Source of the DNA: Janibacter melonis
GTDB taxonomy: Bacteria; Actinomycetota; Actinomycetes; Actinomycetales; Dermatophilaceae
Assembly (NCBI RefSeq): GCF_020567375.1
Contig: NZ_JAJBZM010000002.1
Location: forward strand, 62,001 to 126,000
DNA length: 64,000 nucleotides
Direction of reading: 5' to 3'
This document shows positions 17,966 to 26,430 of this stretch, one piece after another. How positions within the stretch are numbered: position 1 is the first letter of the stretch; each line of letters starts with the position of its first letter. The notes under the pieces are model-generated. The model did not search any database. It worked only from the letters and a program-made list of their open reading frames with translations, and was not told the origin of the DNA. Made by a program: the position numbers and the translations under genes.

Positions 17966-19087
17966 GTGTTCCGCACGGAGAGCAAGGTCGAGAAGGGCCG
18001 CGTCGCCGCCCACGAGGGCGCCGAGTCGGGTGTGGCCAAGATCCACACCCTCATCGACAAGGTCGCCGAGGGCGCCGAGACCGGCTCGGACCGGGCGGCA
18101 GGGCTCGGCGCAGCAGCGAGCGCGAAGAGCGCCGACCTGCGCGCCCAGGCCGCCGACGCGAGCAAGGACGTCCGCAAGGACGCGAAGAAGACCGGCAAGC
18201 AGCTGCGCAAGGACGCCTCGAAGAGCACCAAGCAGCTGCGCAAGGACGCGAAGAAGGCCGGCAAGCGTGCCGGTGACGGCGCCCACGACCTGCGCGACAC
18301 GATCGTCGACGACGTCCTGCCGAAGGTCGTCGCCACCGCGACCGGCCTCGCCGCCACCGGCGCCGCGACGACGAAGTCGGTCGCGGACGAGGCGGGCAAG
18401 CGCGCTCCCGAGGCCTTCCACGCGCTCAAGGACGACCACGACACCCATGCCGCGCTCGCCGCGATCAAGGGCGAGACCCGCCGCTCGGGCCGCAGCTGGA
18501 AGGTCCTGCTGCTGGCTCTCGTCGCCGGTGGTGTCGCCTTCTACGTCGCGAAGAAGCAGCAGAAGCCGAAGAAGGACCCGTGGGCCGTGCCCGCCGGTGA
18601 CCCGTACAAGGCCCCCAGCACCGGGCGCGCCTCGAGCGTCACCCCGGCCGCCCCGGTGACCGACGGCGCCGCGGCGACGAGCCAGACGCCGATCGCCGAC
18701 GAGGTCGTCGCGGACGAGGTCGTCTCGACCGACGACGTGCCGGTCGCGGGCTCCGCGGCCCCCCCGCTCGACGCCGGTGACGGCCCCGTCCTCGGCGAGG
18801 GCGACACGACCCACGCCGCGATGACCGGCCACCCGGACGGCGTCAGCGACCAGGGCGCGTCCTCGACGAGCACCTCGGCGACCACGGGCTCGGGCGACAC
18901 CGGTCTCGGCGAGACCCGCCCGCTGTCCAACGAGGAGATCGACGAGCTCGCCTCCGACGACCCCACCCAGGCCCACGTCGGCTCCCCCGACGAGACCGCT
19001 CAGACCAACGGCGAGGGCGGCGACGCCTGGAGCAGCGCCCGCGACTGGGCTGACGACGGCCAGAACCCCGACGACAAGCGGGGCTGA
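17966..19087 (+). CDS. Lys-rich single-pass membrane protein, DUF5324-like
   Basis: 373 residues from the GTG at 17966, which has GAGGAGG at the right distance. The N-terminal half is a predicted long helix with repeated Lys-Asp-Ala-Lys-Lys patterns (about 50-105), a transmembrane helix (WKVLLLALVAGGVAFYVA), the motif KKDPWAVP just after it, then a long acidic Ser/Thr/Asp-rich tail. The location beside ppiA, rhomboid and crgA matches that of DUF5324 proteins in Streptomyces, but the similarity is weak. Function unknown; a hairpin terminator follows. Confidence 0.7.
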   Translation: MFRTESKVEKGRVAAHEGAESGVAKIHTLIDKVAEGAETGSDRAAGLGAAASAKSADLRAQAADASKDVRKDAKKTGKQLRKDASKSTKQLRKDAKKAGKRAGDGAHDLRDTIVDDVLPKVVATATGLAATGAATTKSVADEAGKRAPEAFHALKDDHDTHAALAAIKGETRRSGRSWKVLLLALVAGGVAFYVAKKQQKPKKDPWAVPAGDPYKAPSTGRASSVTPAAPVTDGAAATSQTPIADEVVADEVVSTDDVPVAGSAAPPLDAGDGPVLGEGDTTHAAMTGHPDGVSDQGASSTSTSATTGSGDTGLGETRPLSNEEIDELASDDPTQAHVGSPDETAQTNGEGGDAWSSARDWADDGQNPDDKRG

Positions 19088-19102
19088 CCCAGCACGACCC
19101 AT

Positions 19103-19145
19103 GACGAAGGGGTGGCCACGGCAACAGCCGTGACCACCCCTTCGT
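19103..19145. terminator. Hairpin with GACGAAGGGGTGG arms
   Basis: GACGAAGGGGTGG pairs with CCACCCCTTCGTC, with an inner CCACGGC/GCCGTG stem and a small loop. It begins 16 bases past the preceding stop. Confidence 0.8.
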
Positions 19146-19182
19146 CGCGTCTTGGGGTTGAGATGCGAGCGCCAGCCCTGTC

Positions 19183-19227
19183 CTGAGGTGCGACGAAGGA
19201 GCCTCGAAGGGGAGCCTCGAGACCACC
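19183..19227. repeat. REP-like palindrome of the GAGGTGCGACGAAGGAGCCTCGA family
   Basis: Contains GAGGTGCGACGAAGGAGCC followed by TCGAAGG and then AGCCTCGAGACCAC, clearly the same family as the copies at 28951, 42048, 42097 and 63404-64000. An A-rich tract (19243-19263) follows, ahead of the DUF4397 gene. Confidence 0.6.
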
Positions 19228-19355
19228 ACTCACGACCCCAGATCGAAAAAACTTGAAAAAAGTCTTCGGACAGCTGCATCCGACCCCGCCTCTCCACGGG
19301 AAGTACGAGATGACAGGGCGCACAGGGCGTCCTCACTCGAAGGAGAGGTAATCCA

Positions 19356-20177
19356 ATGTCTGCCACCACTCGCGCCATGGGAGTCACCGCAGCGATGGCC
19401 CTCGTCGGGCTCTCCGCCGCCGCGCCGGCACACGCCGCCGACGACGCGCACGTCTCGATCCTCCACGCCGTGCCCGGCGCCACCGTCGACGTCTACGTCA
19501 ACGGCGACGCCCTGCTCACCGACTTCAAGCCCGGCACCCTCACCGACCCGCAGGCCCTGCCCGAGGGGCAGTACGACCTCAAGGTGACCGCCGCGGGCGC
19601 CGGTGCCGACGGCGACGCGATTGTCGAGGCCAACGACGTCGACGTCCCCGCCGGTGCGAACATCACCGTCGTCGCCCACCTCGACGCCGACGACCAGCCG
19701 GCGCTCACCCCCTTCGTCAACGACACCAGCGCGATCGACGCCGGCAAGGCCCGCCTCACGGTGCGCCACACGGCCGCCGCCCCCGCGGTGGACGTCCGCG
19801 CGAACGAGGAGGTCGTCTTCTCGAACCTCACCAACCCCAACGAGGAGAGCGCTGACGTCGCGGCCGGCACGGTCTCGGCGGACGTCGTCCTCGCGGGCAC
19901 GGACACCGTGGCGATCGGCCCGGCGGACCTCAACCTCGGTGAGGGCACGAACACCATCGTCTACGCGTGGGGCAGCGCGAAGGACAAGAACCTCAAGCTG
20001 GCCACCCAGTCGATCTCGGGCATGCACTCCTCCCCCAACGGGGTCCCGAGCGGTTCGGGCGGTCAGGTCGCGGCGGCTGACGAGACCGGTCGCTACGCGA
20101 TGGCCACCCTGGGCGCACTCGCGGCCGGCGGTCTGGTCTTCTTCGCGGGTCGCCGCAAGTCCCGGGTCCAGGCCTGA
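19356..20177 (+). CDS. Secreted DUF4397 surface protein with C-terminal anchor
   Basis: 273 residues. Signal peptide about 1-28 (ends APAHAA). A DUF4397 beta-sandwich fills about 30-225, with VSILHAVPGATVDVYVNG at the start and an internal second half beginning LTVRHTAAAPAVDV. A Gly/Ser linker, a hydrophobic helix and a basic end GRRKSRVQA form a wall-sorting-type tail, although no clear LPXTG is visible. It is the first gene of an operon with a sortase, an ECF sigma factor and an anti-sigma factor, so it is the likely sortase substrate (inference). GAAGGAGAGG precedes the ATG. Confidence 0.83.
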   Translation: MSATTRAMGVTAAMALVGLSAAAPAHAADDAHVSILHAVPGATVDVYVNGDALLTDFKPGTLTDPQALPEGQYDLKVTAAGAGADGDAIVEANDVDVPAGANITVVAHLDADDQPALTPFVNDTSAIDAGKARLTVRHTAAAPAVDVRANEEVVFSNLTNPNEESADVAAGTVSADVVLAGTDTVAIGPADLNLGEGTNTIVYAWGSAKDKNLKLATQSISGMHSSPNGVPSGSGGQVAAADETGRYAMATLGALAAGGLVFFAGRRKSRVQA

Positions 20178-20182
20178 TCCTG

Positions 20183-20920
20183 ATGACCCGGGCGCGGCAC
20201 CCACGAGGGCGCGTGATCGGTCTCGCCGCCGTCACCGCGCTCCTCGTGGGTGCCGTCCTGCTCTTCCTCACCCGCCCGTCGGCCGACGACGCCGGCACCG
20301 TGGACGCGGCCCTGTCGGGGCCGTCGACGACGGGCGGGTCGGGCAGCACCTCGACCGCTGCTCCCTCACCGACGTCCTCCGGGACGTCACCCTCACCGGG
20401 CTCGACGAAGGCCGCGAAGGCCCCCCGGACCGCCGTCGCCACGGCGCCCGCCACCCCTTCGGCCGCCCCTCCCGCACCCACCTCGGTGAGCGTGCCCGAG
20501 CTCGGCGCGACGCTCCCGGTCCGCCCGGTCGGCGTCGACACGACCGGGGCGATGAGCATCCCCGAGGACCCGAAGCAGGCGGGCTGGTACAAGTTCGGGT
20601 CCGCCCCCGGGCAGGACGGAGCGACGGTCATCACCGCGCACGTCGACACCAAAGAGCTCGGTCCCGGGCCGTTGGCCCGTCTCGACACCCTCTCGAAGGG
20701 GGATGCCGTCACCGTGAGGACGTCGGCCGGGACGACCACCTACCGCGTGCGCGAGGTCGTGCTCGCCCGCAAGACCGAGCTCGACCTCGACGCCCTCTTC
20801 CGCCGCTCCGGGCGGCCCGCGCTGCACCTCGTGACGTGCGGCGGAGCCTTCGACCCGAAGACCGGGCACTACGAGGACAACGTCGTCGCGATCGCCGAAC
20901 CCGTCGCAGGGCGTGAATAG
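20183..20920 (+). CDS. Class F-type sortase
   Basis: 245 residues: a membrane anchor (about 10-30), a Ser/Thr/Pro-rich linker and a sortase domain (about 105-240). Catalytic His in ITAHVD and Cys in LVTCGG are clear, and the GWYKFGSAPGQDGA region is the class F signature. After the Cys the usual Arg is not obvious: TGHYEDNVV has Glu where I would expect a basic residue. It would attach proteins such as the adjacent DUF4397 protein to the wall. It starts five bases after that gene and overlaps the sigma-factor gene by eight bases. Confidence 0.85.
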   Translation: MTRARHPRGRVIGLAAVTALLVGAVLLFLTRPSADDAGTVDAALSGPSTTGGSGSTSTAAPSPTSSGTSPSPGSTKAAKAPRTAVATAPATPSAAPPAPTSVSVPELGATLPVRPVGVDTTGAMSIPEDPKQAGWYKFGSAPGQDGATVITAHVDTKELGPGPLARLDTLSKGDAVTVRTSAGTTTYRVREVVLARKTELDLDALFRRSGRPALHLVTCGGAFDPKTGHYEDNVVAIAEPVAGRE

Positions 20921-21509
20921 GATCGGCGATGTGCCCCCGTCGACGCCTCCGCACCGGGACCTCGCTCCCGAGGAGCGTGAAGCCATGGCTGTGCAGCTGA
21001 GCGAGGGCCGGCCGTCCGCGATCGAGGCGGCCTACCGGCACTACTCCCACCTCGTCTACACGATCGCGCTTCGTGCGCTGGGTGACCGGCAGGACGCCGA
21101 GGACGTGACGCAGCAGGTCTTCCTCGCCGCATGGCGCGGGGCGGAGAACCTCCGTCCGTCGCCCACCGCGCTGCCCGGCTGGCTCGTCGGCATCGCCCGG
21201 CACAAGATCGCCGACGTGCTGCAGGCCCGCGGGCAGGAGTCGCGGCGGCTGCGTGCCGTCGCCGACGAGACGGGTCGGATCGGCCCAGCGACCTCGCGCG
21301 ACCACGCGCTCGAGATCGCGGTCATCGCCGAGCTCGAGGCGATGGGCGACCCCCGTGGGCAGATCCTGCGGATGACGATCATGGAGGGGCTGAGCCACAG
21401 CGATGTCGCCGACCGGCTCGACCTGCCGCTCGGGACCGTGAAGAGTCATGCCAGACGAGGGCTGATCCACCTACGACAGGTGCTCAAGGAGGTGCGAGAC
21501 GATGACTGA
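20913..21509 (+). CDS. ECF RNA polymerase sigma factor
   Basis: 198 residues. Region 2 with YRHYSHLVYTIALRALG and the -10 recognition helix DAEDVTQQVFLAAWR; region 4 with LSHSDVADRLDLPLGTVKSHARRGL, a helix-turn-helix for the -35 element. The start is uncertain: GTG at 20913, GTG at 20931 or ATG at 20985 are all in frame. An anti-sigma gene overlaps its 3' end by eight bases, so the pair is translationally coupled and the factor is probably held inactive until a signal releases it. Confidence 0.9.
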   Translation: MNRIGDVPPSTPPHRDLAPEEREAMAVQLSEGRPSAIEAAYRHYSHLVYTIALRALGDRQDAEDVTQQVFLAAWRGAENLRPSPTALPGWLVGIARHKIADVLQARGQESRRLRAVADETGRIGPATSRDHALEIAVIAELEAMGDPRGQILRMTIMEGLSHSDVADRLDLPLGTVKSHARRGLIHLRQVLKEVRDDD

Positions 21510-22323
21510 GACCATGCGATGGACCGATGGCCACCCGGACGAGGAGGCCCTGGCCGACCATGCCTTCGACGTGCGCGACGGTCTGCCCGGTGATCTCGAC
21601 GTCGTCGCGCACGTCGCCGGGTGCGCGCAGTGCTCGGCCGACCTCGCAGAGCTGAGCGACCTGGCCCGTGGTCGGGTGCCGGGCGAAGGGGGGCCCCTCG
21701 CCCGCGCGGTCGACGACCGAGGCGAGATCGCCTGGCAGTACCCCGACGAGCGGGTGTGGCACGCGATCGCCGCCGAGATGGGCACGCCCGCGCTCACGGT
21801 GGTCGGCGAGGAGCGGCCGGCCCGTGCCGTGCCGGCCCCGGCCGACCGGGCGGGCGACGGCCCGACCCCTGCTGCGGAGCGGTCCGCCGGCGGCTTCAGC
21901 CTGCGGCGCACGGTGCCCTGGCTCGCCGGTGTCGCCGCGCTCGTCGTCGGCCTCGCCCTCGGGCGCGGCATCGGCGACCCGAGCCCCGAGGTCACCGAGG
22001 TGGCCCGGCTCAGCACGGTCGACGACGCGAAGGAAGCGCGCGGCCAGGCCGAGCTCGTGCGCGCCGGCGACGGCCTGCAGCTGCGGGTGCAGCCGCAGTC
22101 TCTGCCGAAGGGGCCCGGCTACCTCGAGGTGTGGCTGCTCAACACCGACGGGTCTCGCATGGTGTCGGTCGGTGTCCTCGACGGTGACTCGCCCCAGGAC
22201 TACACGGTGACGCAGGACCTCATCGACGAGGGCTACACGGTCGTGGACATCTCGCGCGAAGCCTTCGACGACAAGCCGGAGCACTCCGGCGACTCGCTGG
22301 CCCGAGGGACCCTCGGGGCCTGA
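21502..22323 (+). CDS. Zinc anti-sigma factor, RskA-like
   Basis: 273 residues. The cytosolic N-terminus carries the zinc anti-sigma motif (H37, C41, C44 in HVAGCAQC), one transmembrane helix lies at about 138-158 and the extracytoplasmic part (about 165-265) is the anti-sigma-K-type domain with GYLEVWLLN and DGDSPQDYTV. It should sequester the ECF factor encoded just upstream and be removed by proteolysis at the membrane; the signal is unknown. With the DUF4397 protein and sortase it forms an envelope-stress-like regulon in one operon. Confidence 0.88.
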   Translation: MTETMRWTDGHPDEEALADHAFDVRDGLPGDLDVVAHVAGCAQCSADLAELSDLARGRVPGEGGPLARAVDDRGEIAWQYPDERVWHAIAAEMGTPALTVVGEERPARAVPAPADRAGDGPTPAAERSAGGFSLRRTVPWLAGVAALVVGLALGRGIGDPSPEVTEVARLSTVDDAKEARGQAELVRAGDGLQLRVQPQSLPKGPGYLEVWLLNTDGSRMVSVGVLDGDSPQDYTVTQDLIDEGYTVVDISREAFDDKPEHSGDSLARGTLGA

Positions 22324-22338
22324 GGTTCGCTGCCGGCG

Positions 22339-22701
22339 TCAGACGAGTCGGCTGCCGTCGGGCACCGTGCTGGCCGTCGTGGCGAGGACGATGCGGCCCT
22401 CGTCGTCGGGCGCCCCGGTCACGAGCACCTCGGACACGACCCCCGCGATGCGCTTCGGCGGGAAGTTGACCACGCACAGCACCTGCCGGCCGACGAGGTC
22501 CCCGGGCTCGTAGAGGTCGGTGATCTGAGCGCTGGAGGTCTTGGTGCCCAGCGGCCCGAGGTCGATCTGCAGGACGTAGGCCGGCTTGCGGGCCCGGGCG
22601 TTCGGCTCGGCCGCCGTGATGGTGCCGACCCGCAGGTCGACCCGCTCGAAGGTCGCCCAGTCGAGGGGCTCCGGAGTCTGTGCGTCCTGGGGCTCGTCCA
22701 C
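22339..22701 (-). CDS. csaA: CsaA-like tRNA-binding domain protein
   Basis: 120 residues from a GTG at 22701. A single EMAP/CsaA-type OB-fold: [11 protein letters not shown] near the start, [11 protein letters not shown], then [14 protein letters not shown] and the late [11 protein letters not shown]. Homologues bind tRNA or nonnative proteins (secretion chaperone CsaA in Bacillus). Length fits CsaA (about 110) plus a short extra N-terminus. Upstream open frame has no similarity and is left out. It converges on the anti-sigma gene with 15 bases between stops. Confidence 0.85.
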   Translation of the reverse strand: MDEPQDAQTPEPLDWATFERVDLRVGTITAAEPNARARKPAYVLQIDLGPLGTKTSSAQITDLYEPGDLVGRQVLCVVNFPPKRIAGVVSEVLVTGAPDDEGRIVLATTASTVPDGSRLV

Positions 22702-22751
22702 GGGGGTGATGCTCGCACGCCGGTGACTGGATGGGGCGTCCCGTGCGTGCG

Positions 22752-23588
22752 TCAGCGGGTGAGGGTCGCGAGCCGGCCGGCGAGGACCTCCCGGGACCAG
22801 GTGGCGGTGAGGTGGTTGGAGACGCCCCGGTAGACCTGGACCGGCCCGTCGGTCCCGGTGTGGACGGGCGAGTAGGTCGGGCCCGACCCGCGGGCGGCGA
22901 TGGGCGTGAGGTCGAGGACGGAGATGCGTGGGCTGGCCTGCCGGGCGGCGGTGAGCGTCGCGGACCGTCCGGCGTCCGCGTCGGTGAGGCGGAAGCGGCA
23001 GCGAGTCGTCGGGCTGCTCGACGCGACGACGCACGAAGGGAGCGTCGCGACGTCTGCGGGCAGCGGCGACGCCGTCACGAGGTGGACCGTGGCGCCGTCG
23101 GCTCGCAAGCGCCACACGGTCGACCGGATCTGGGTGCTCGTGCCGAGCCCTCGTCCGGCGAGCACGACGATCGGCCGACGGCCGTCGCGGGCCTTGGCCC
23201 GGATCTGGCTGCGGACCCGGGCGGACCACCGGCCCGAAGGGGAGTCGCCTGCCGGCAGTCGGAAGATCCCGCCGGACTTCGTACGGGGGAGCAGGGCGCG
23301 GTGCTGGCCCGCGGTCGACCGACGCAGGCCATCCGCCAGCTGGCCGGCCATCGAGTCACCGACGAGGAAGACCGGTCGCCCGTACCCGTAACGACGCGTC
23401 GTCGGGACCTCGCGCGCGCCCGTCAGGTGATCGCCGGTGGCGTAGTGGAAGGGCTCGTCGAGCTGCGTGGCGCGCACGGTCGACGGGTCGACGCCATCGG
23501 CCGACGCGGCGGAGGGAGCGGCGACGAGCATCGCGGCGGCGACGAGTGCGGGTGCGACCAGCAGGCGGGTGGCGGACATGCTCAGCAT
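22752..23588 (-). CDS. Secreted SGNH-fold hydrolase-like protein
   Basis: 278 residues. Signal peptide about 1-30 (ends APSAASA). The domain has the block I motif [10 protein letters not shown] (Ser79), Gly- and Arg-containing VVLAGRGLG in place of block III, and block V-type [12 protein letters not shown] near the C-terminus, as in the SGNH domain found at the end of acyltransferase-3 O-acetylases. A role in modifying a surface glycan is inferred. ATG at 23588 has GGAGG at 5 bases; ATG at 23579 is the alternative. The last gene before the low-GC island. Confidence 0.75.
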   Translation of the reverse strand: MLSMSATRLLVAPALVAAAMLVAAPSAASADGVDPSTVRATQLDEPFHYATGDHLTGAREVPTTRRYGYGRPVFLVGDSMAGQLADGLRRSTAGQHRALLPRTKSGGIFRLPAGDSPSGRWSARVRSQIRAKARDGRRPIVVLAGRGLGTSTQIRSTVWRLRADGATVHLVTASPLPADVATLPSCVVASSSPTTRCRFRLTDADAGRSATLTAARQASPRISVLDLTPIAARGSGPTYSPVHTGTDGPVQVYRGVSNHLTATWSREVLAGRLATLTR

Positions 23589-24149
23589 GGTCCTCCGCCT
23601 CGCCCAATCCCTCCACCAACGATCGCCGGGCGCTCGAAAGGCGCCCGAGTCAATGAGACGGCGCAGGCTTTGCGGCTGGTGAGATGTGGGGCGACTGCGC
23701 ACTCGTCTTGACGACCCCGACACGCTGACCCAGTCAACCCATACGACTGCAACCGAAACTTCACGCTCCGCGACGTCAAAGCAGGGGTGCACGGTCATTT
23801 CGGTTCGCGCGACCCGTCGGGCAGGTTGGTCGCGGCGAGAGCGATCCGTGTGGTCATCCAGGCAACCCGACGGATCCCCGCGAGCCCCCTCGCCGACCTC
23901 GCCATTCGCCCGCGCGCCGCGACGGCAGTCCCACGCCACAGCCGAATAGGCCTCAGAATGAGGATCTACGCCCACGTCTCATCGAACTCCATTCAGCACA
24001 CACCCAGGCGCCTAGGGCGGCGAACTGGCCAACCCTCCATGAAGCCAGCGGCGTCGCGGCATCTCATCTGCGTCCTCGTGTCGTAACTCCTAGCCACCGC
24101 TCGACGCGAACAACGTCGCAGTTTGTGACCAGATGCTTGCTGCCGCCGC
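23589..24149. other. Gene-free left flank of the accessory island
   Basis: Composition falls from very GC-rich to mixed at about 23.69-23.75 kb. I see no credible gene, tRNA fragment, integrase remnant or clear repeat. It is upstream of the SGNH gene and downstream of the receiver-kinase gene, so the SGNH promoter lies at the left edge. Confidence 0.5.
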
Positions 24150-25568
24150 CTATAGCTCGGCGAGCCGGCGTGCCGCAGAGCGTGCGATCGCTAGTGCCCG
24201 TCCCAGTACGACCTGGTCGTCCTGCACATCCTTAAAGTTTAACTGCCTAACAGCGAAAGCTAACGTTAACGCCCACTGCTCCCGCTCACTCTGCACGGTG
24301 CTAGCGCACCACCGTTGGGATGCGCTGGTCCACATCGGAATTGGGCACCCGTCCAAAAACTGTTCAGAAAAGACATCTAGACACTGGTCTGCCAGCGGCC
24401 ACTCTTGCGACCTGATTGGCGAGGTTTCGTGGAAAAGCGGTGCGAGAAGCGCCGTTACAGCGTCCAACGCCATGGAACCTTCGGTCTCACTATCAAAATC
24501 GATCAGGACCGGATTTCCGTTCACTTCCAGTATGTTGCCCGGATGCATGTCTCCGTGCTGAGCGCCCACCCGGGTGGTCGCCGTCAGAGTCCCACGTGGA
24601 GCATCAATCTCGTACTTAAGCATCAGTTCACTCAGCTTGGCCCAGTTGACCAGCGGCTCCGCTAACTTGGCCACCGTCACCTGCGACGGCCTCCCCTGGA
24701 GATGGGTGCCCTCCAACTCCGCGATCTTCTCAAGATTTCGTGCTGCACGGTTGTCGTCGTCTTTAAGAAGGGACATGGCAGACACCGGCGCACTGTCTGC
24801 GCTCTGCATAACCAGTAGTCGTTTTCCGAAACACAGCCCAGAAATCTCCGCAATGGGCGCAGCGATGAATGGAGAGGGTAGAAGTGTGTGCAGACCACCG
24901 GGCGCCAAAGACTTGCGACCACTTGTCTTCTTCACTACGACAGATGCAATCGGCCGCGCCTTCTCATCCGTCACACGACAGTGCCACACTGCTAATCCCT
25001 TAACCCCTCCCGCCAAGGCCGTTGCCTGCAGCGCAACGCCTTCGAAGTGAAGCGCGACGCGAGCCAGAAGCTGCCGGTCAATCTTTGCGTCGTCGCCACT
25101 GCTGTCCAACCCGACCACCTCGACGTCAGAAATGCCGTCGATTAGGAACGAGAGGCGCTGTACAAACTCACTGAACTCAATTGCCTGACTTTTTTGAAAC
25201 GGAGTGACTCGATCGATCGTGTCCCCGGGAGCGCCGACGCTAATGGTTCCGCGATTGCGCGTCGAGAACTGGAGGTGTTCGATACTTGTATATCCCGTGA
25301 AGATGATGAACGGCGTGTCGGAAAAGCGCGTGGTCCAGTCATTCAGTAGGTCGTCGCCATGATTATCAACAGGTTCATCGAGCGCTGTCACCGGCAGTCG
25401 ACGATCAAGCACCACCACGTCAATCGGGTGTTCCACTGATCGGATCTGAGCGCGAGCGGACTCGATGTCAGTGAAATGAACGGTGTCAAATCCCGATTCG
25501 GCTAGGACCGCCTTGCTGAACTCTGCCTGTTCGATATCGTCCTCAACCAAAATGGCAAACTTAGCCAT
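24150..25568 (-). CDS. Receiver domain fused to an aminoglycoside phosphotransferase-type kinase fold
   Basis: 472 residues. Residues 1-145 form a CheY-like receiver: acidic E9/D10/D11, phospho-acceptor D55 in VVVLDRRLP, T91 in IIFTGYT, Lys126 in PFQKSQ. Residues about 165-470 have APH/choline-kinase motifs: Lys213-Lys214 in ASVVVKK (ATP lysine), HGDMHPGNIL (catalytic D340, N345) and IDFDSETEG (metal-binding D357). No DNA-binding output. The start overlaps the upstream histidine kinase gene by eight bases, so that kinase is the probable phosphodonor and the kinase fold the probable effector. Codon use and GC are clearly lower than in the flanks. Substrate unknown. Confidence 0.85.
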   Translation of the reverse strand: MAKFAILVEDDIEQAEFSKAVLAESGFDTVHFTDIESARAQIRSVEHPIDVVVLDRRLPVTALDEPVDNHGDDLLNDWTTRFSDTPFIIFTGYTSIEHLQFSTRNRGTISVGAPGDTIDRVTPFQKSQAIEFSEFVQRLSFLIDGISDVEVVGLDSSGDDAKIDRQLLARVALHFEGVALQATALAGGVKGLAVWHCRVTDEKARPIASVVVKKTSGRKSLAPGGLHTLLPSPFIAAPIAEISGLCFGKRLLVMQSADSAPVSAMSLLKDDDNRAARNLEKIAELEGTHLQGRPSQVTVAKLAEPLVNWAKLSELMLKYEIDAPRGTLTATTRVGAQHGDMHPGNILEVNGNPVLIDFDSETEGSMALDAVTALLAPLFHETSPIRSQEWPLADQCLDVFSEQFLDGCPIPMWTSASQRWCASTVQSEREQWALTLAFAVRQLNFKDVQDDQVVLGRALAIARSAARRLAEL

Positions 25569-26430
25569 ATCGTTTCCCTCTCAGCGTGAAGTTGGCGGTG
25601 GACCCCACCGCGCGCAGTTCCACCTTGTAACCCAGTCGGCCAGCAGCCAATTGCATGACACGTGTGCCCAACCCTCTGTGTCCGACCTTGCTCGTGCGGC
25701 CGCTAGCTGCGACGGAGTCGAGATCGAAAGCAGCACCCACGAACCGGTTACTGATAGCTAGCCAAAACGAATCCTCGCTAGTTCCTGTAGAAACGAGAAT
25801 TTGACCTTCCTCCGGAGCCAGTGGCCGCGACGCATCCGCTGCATTCTGCAGTGCATTTGACACGATCAGTGACAGCAGCCCGGGGTCCGTAAGAATTTCA
25901 TCAGACCCTTCCGTCGAGATCTCAAAAGAAAACATCGCACGTGGGTATTCCGAGGAAAGGGAACCCGTTACTACTTCCGCAAGTGAAATAAGTCTCATTT
26001 CGGGGAGCCGTTGTGCGTTGGCTAACTTCACCAGTCCGTCAACCCGGCGACGGAGGCCTTCGACCGCGCGATTGGTTGCACTAGCGCCGAACTCGCGAAC
26101 TTCTTGATTGGCGGCGTGACGGATCCATCCGATGGCCGGTTCCATCTCATGCTGAATCAAACTTCCCAGATCTTGAAGCGTTGCTTGCAGTGACTCCTGC
26201 GGGTCCAACTCCACGGCGCTGATCGCAGGTGCTGACTTAGCGAGATCCGTGTTCCGTAATGCGGCGCTAAAGGCATCGCGGATCCGGGGGACCCTCTCCC
26301 GAGAGAGTGCCTCCGTCACAAGTCGCCGTTGTTCGTCGTCTAGAGTGTGCGATACAGCCCACTCGGCTGCCTTCATTCGTTCGGAAGGAAGACCCGACTG
26401 AAGGTTTTCAAAAGCATTCGACGCAATCAC
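25561..26430 (-). CDS. Soluble HEAT-like/HATPase sensor histidine kinase
   Basis: 289 residues with no membrane segment. Residues 1-60 look like one or two HEAT repeats (SERMKAAEWAVSHTL, RVPRIRDAFSAALRN). A dimerisation helix with candidate phospho-acceptor His94 in LIQHEMEPAIGW follows, then an ATPase domain with N-box SNALQNAADA (N192), a degenerate G1 region (WLAISNRFVG) and G2 HRGLGTRVMQ (251-260). Overlaps: four bases (ATGA) with the ATPase gene upstream and eight bases with the receiver-kinase gene downstream. A cytosolic sensor that may be controlled by the ATPase partner (inference). Confidence 0.85.
   Translation of the reverse strand: MIASNAFENLQSGLPSERMKAAEWAVSHTLDDEQRRLVTEALSRERVPRIRDAFSAALRNTDLAKSAPAISAVELDPQESLQATLQDLGSLIQHEMEPAIGWIRHAANQEVREFGASATNRAVEGLRRRVDGLVKLANAQRLPEMRLISLAEVVTGSLSSEYPRAMFSFEISTEGSDEILTDPGLLSLIVSNALQNAADASRPLAPEEGQILVSTGTSEDSFWLAISNRFVGAAFDLDSVAASGRTSKVGHRGLGTRVMQLAAGRLGYKVELRAVGSTANFTLRGKRYG

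Noticed and set aside
17821-18468. Long N-terminal extension of the cyclophilin
   Set aside because: No family similarity, and it runs antiparallel through the next gene; open frames without stops are common at this GC content.
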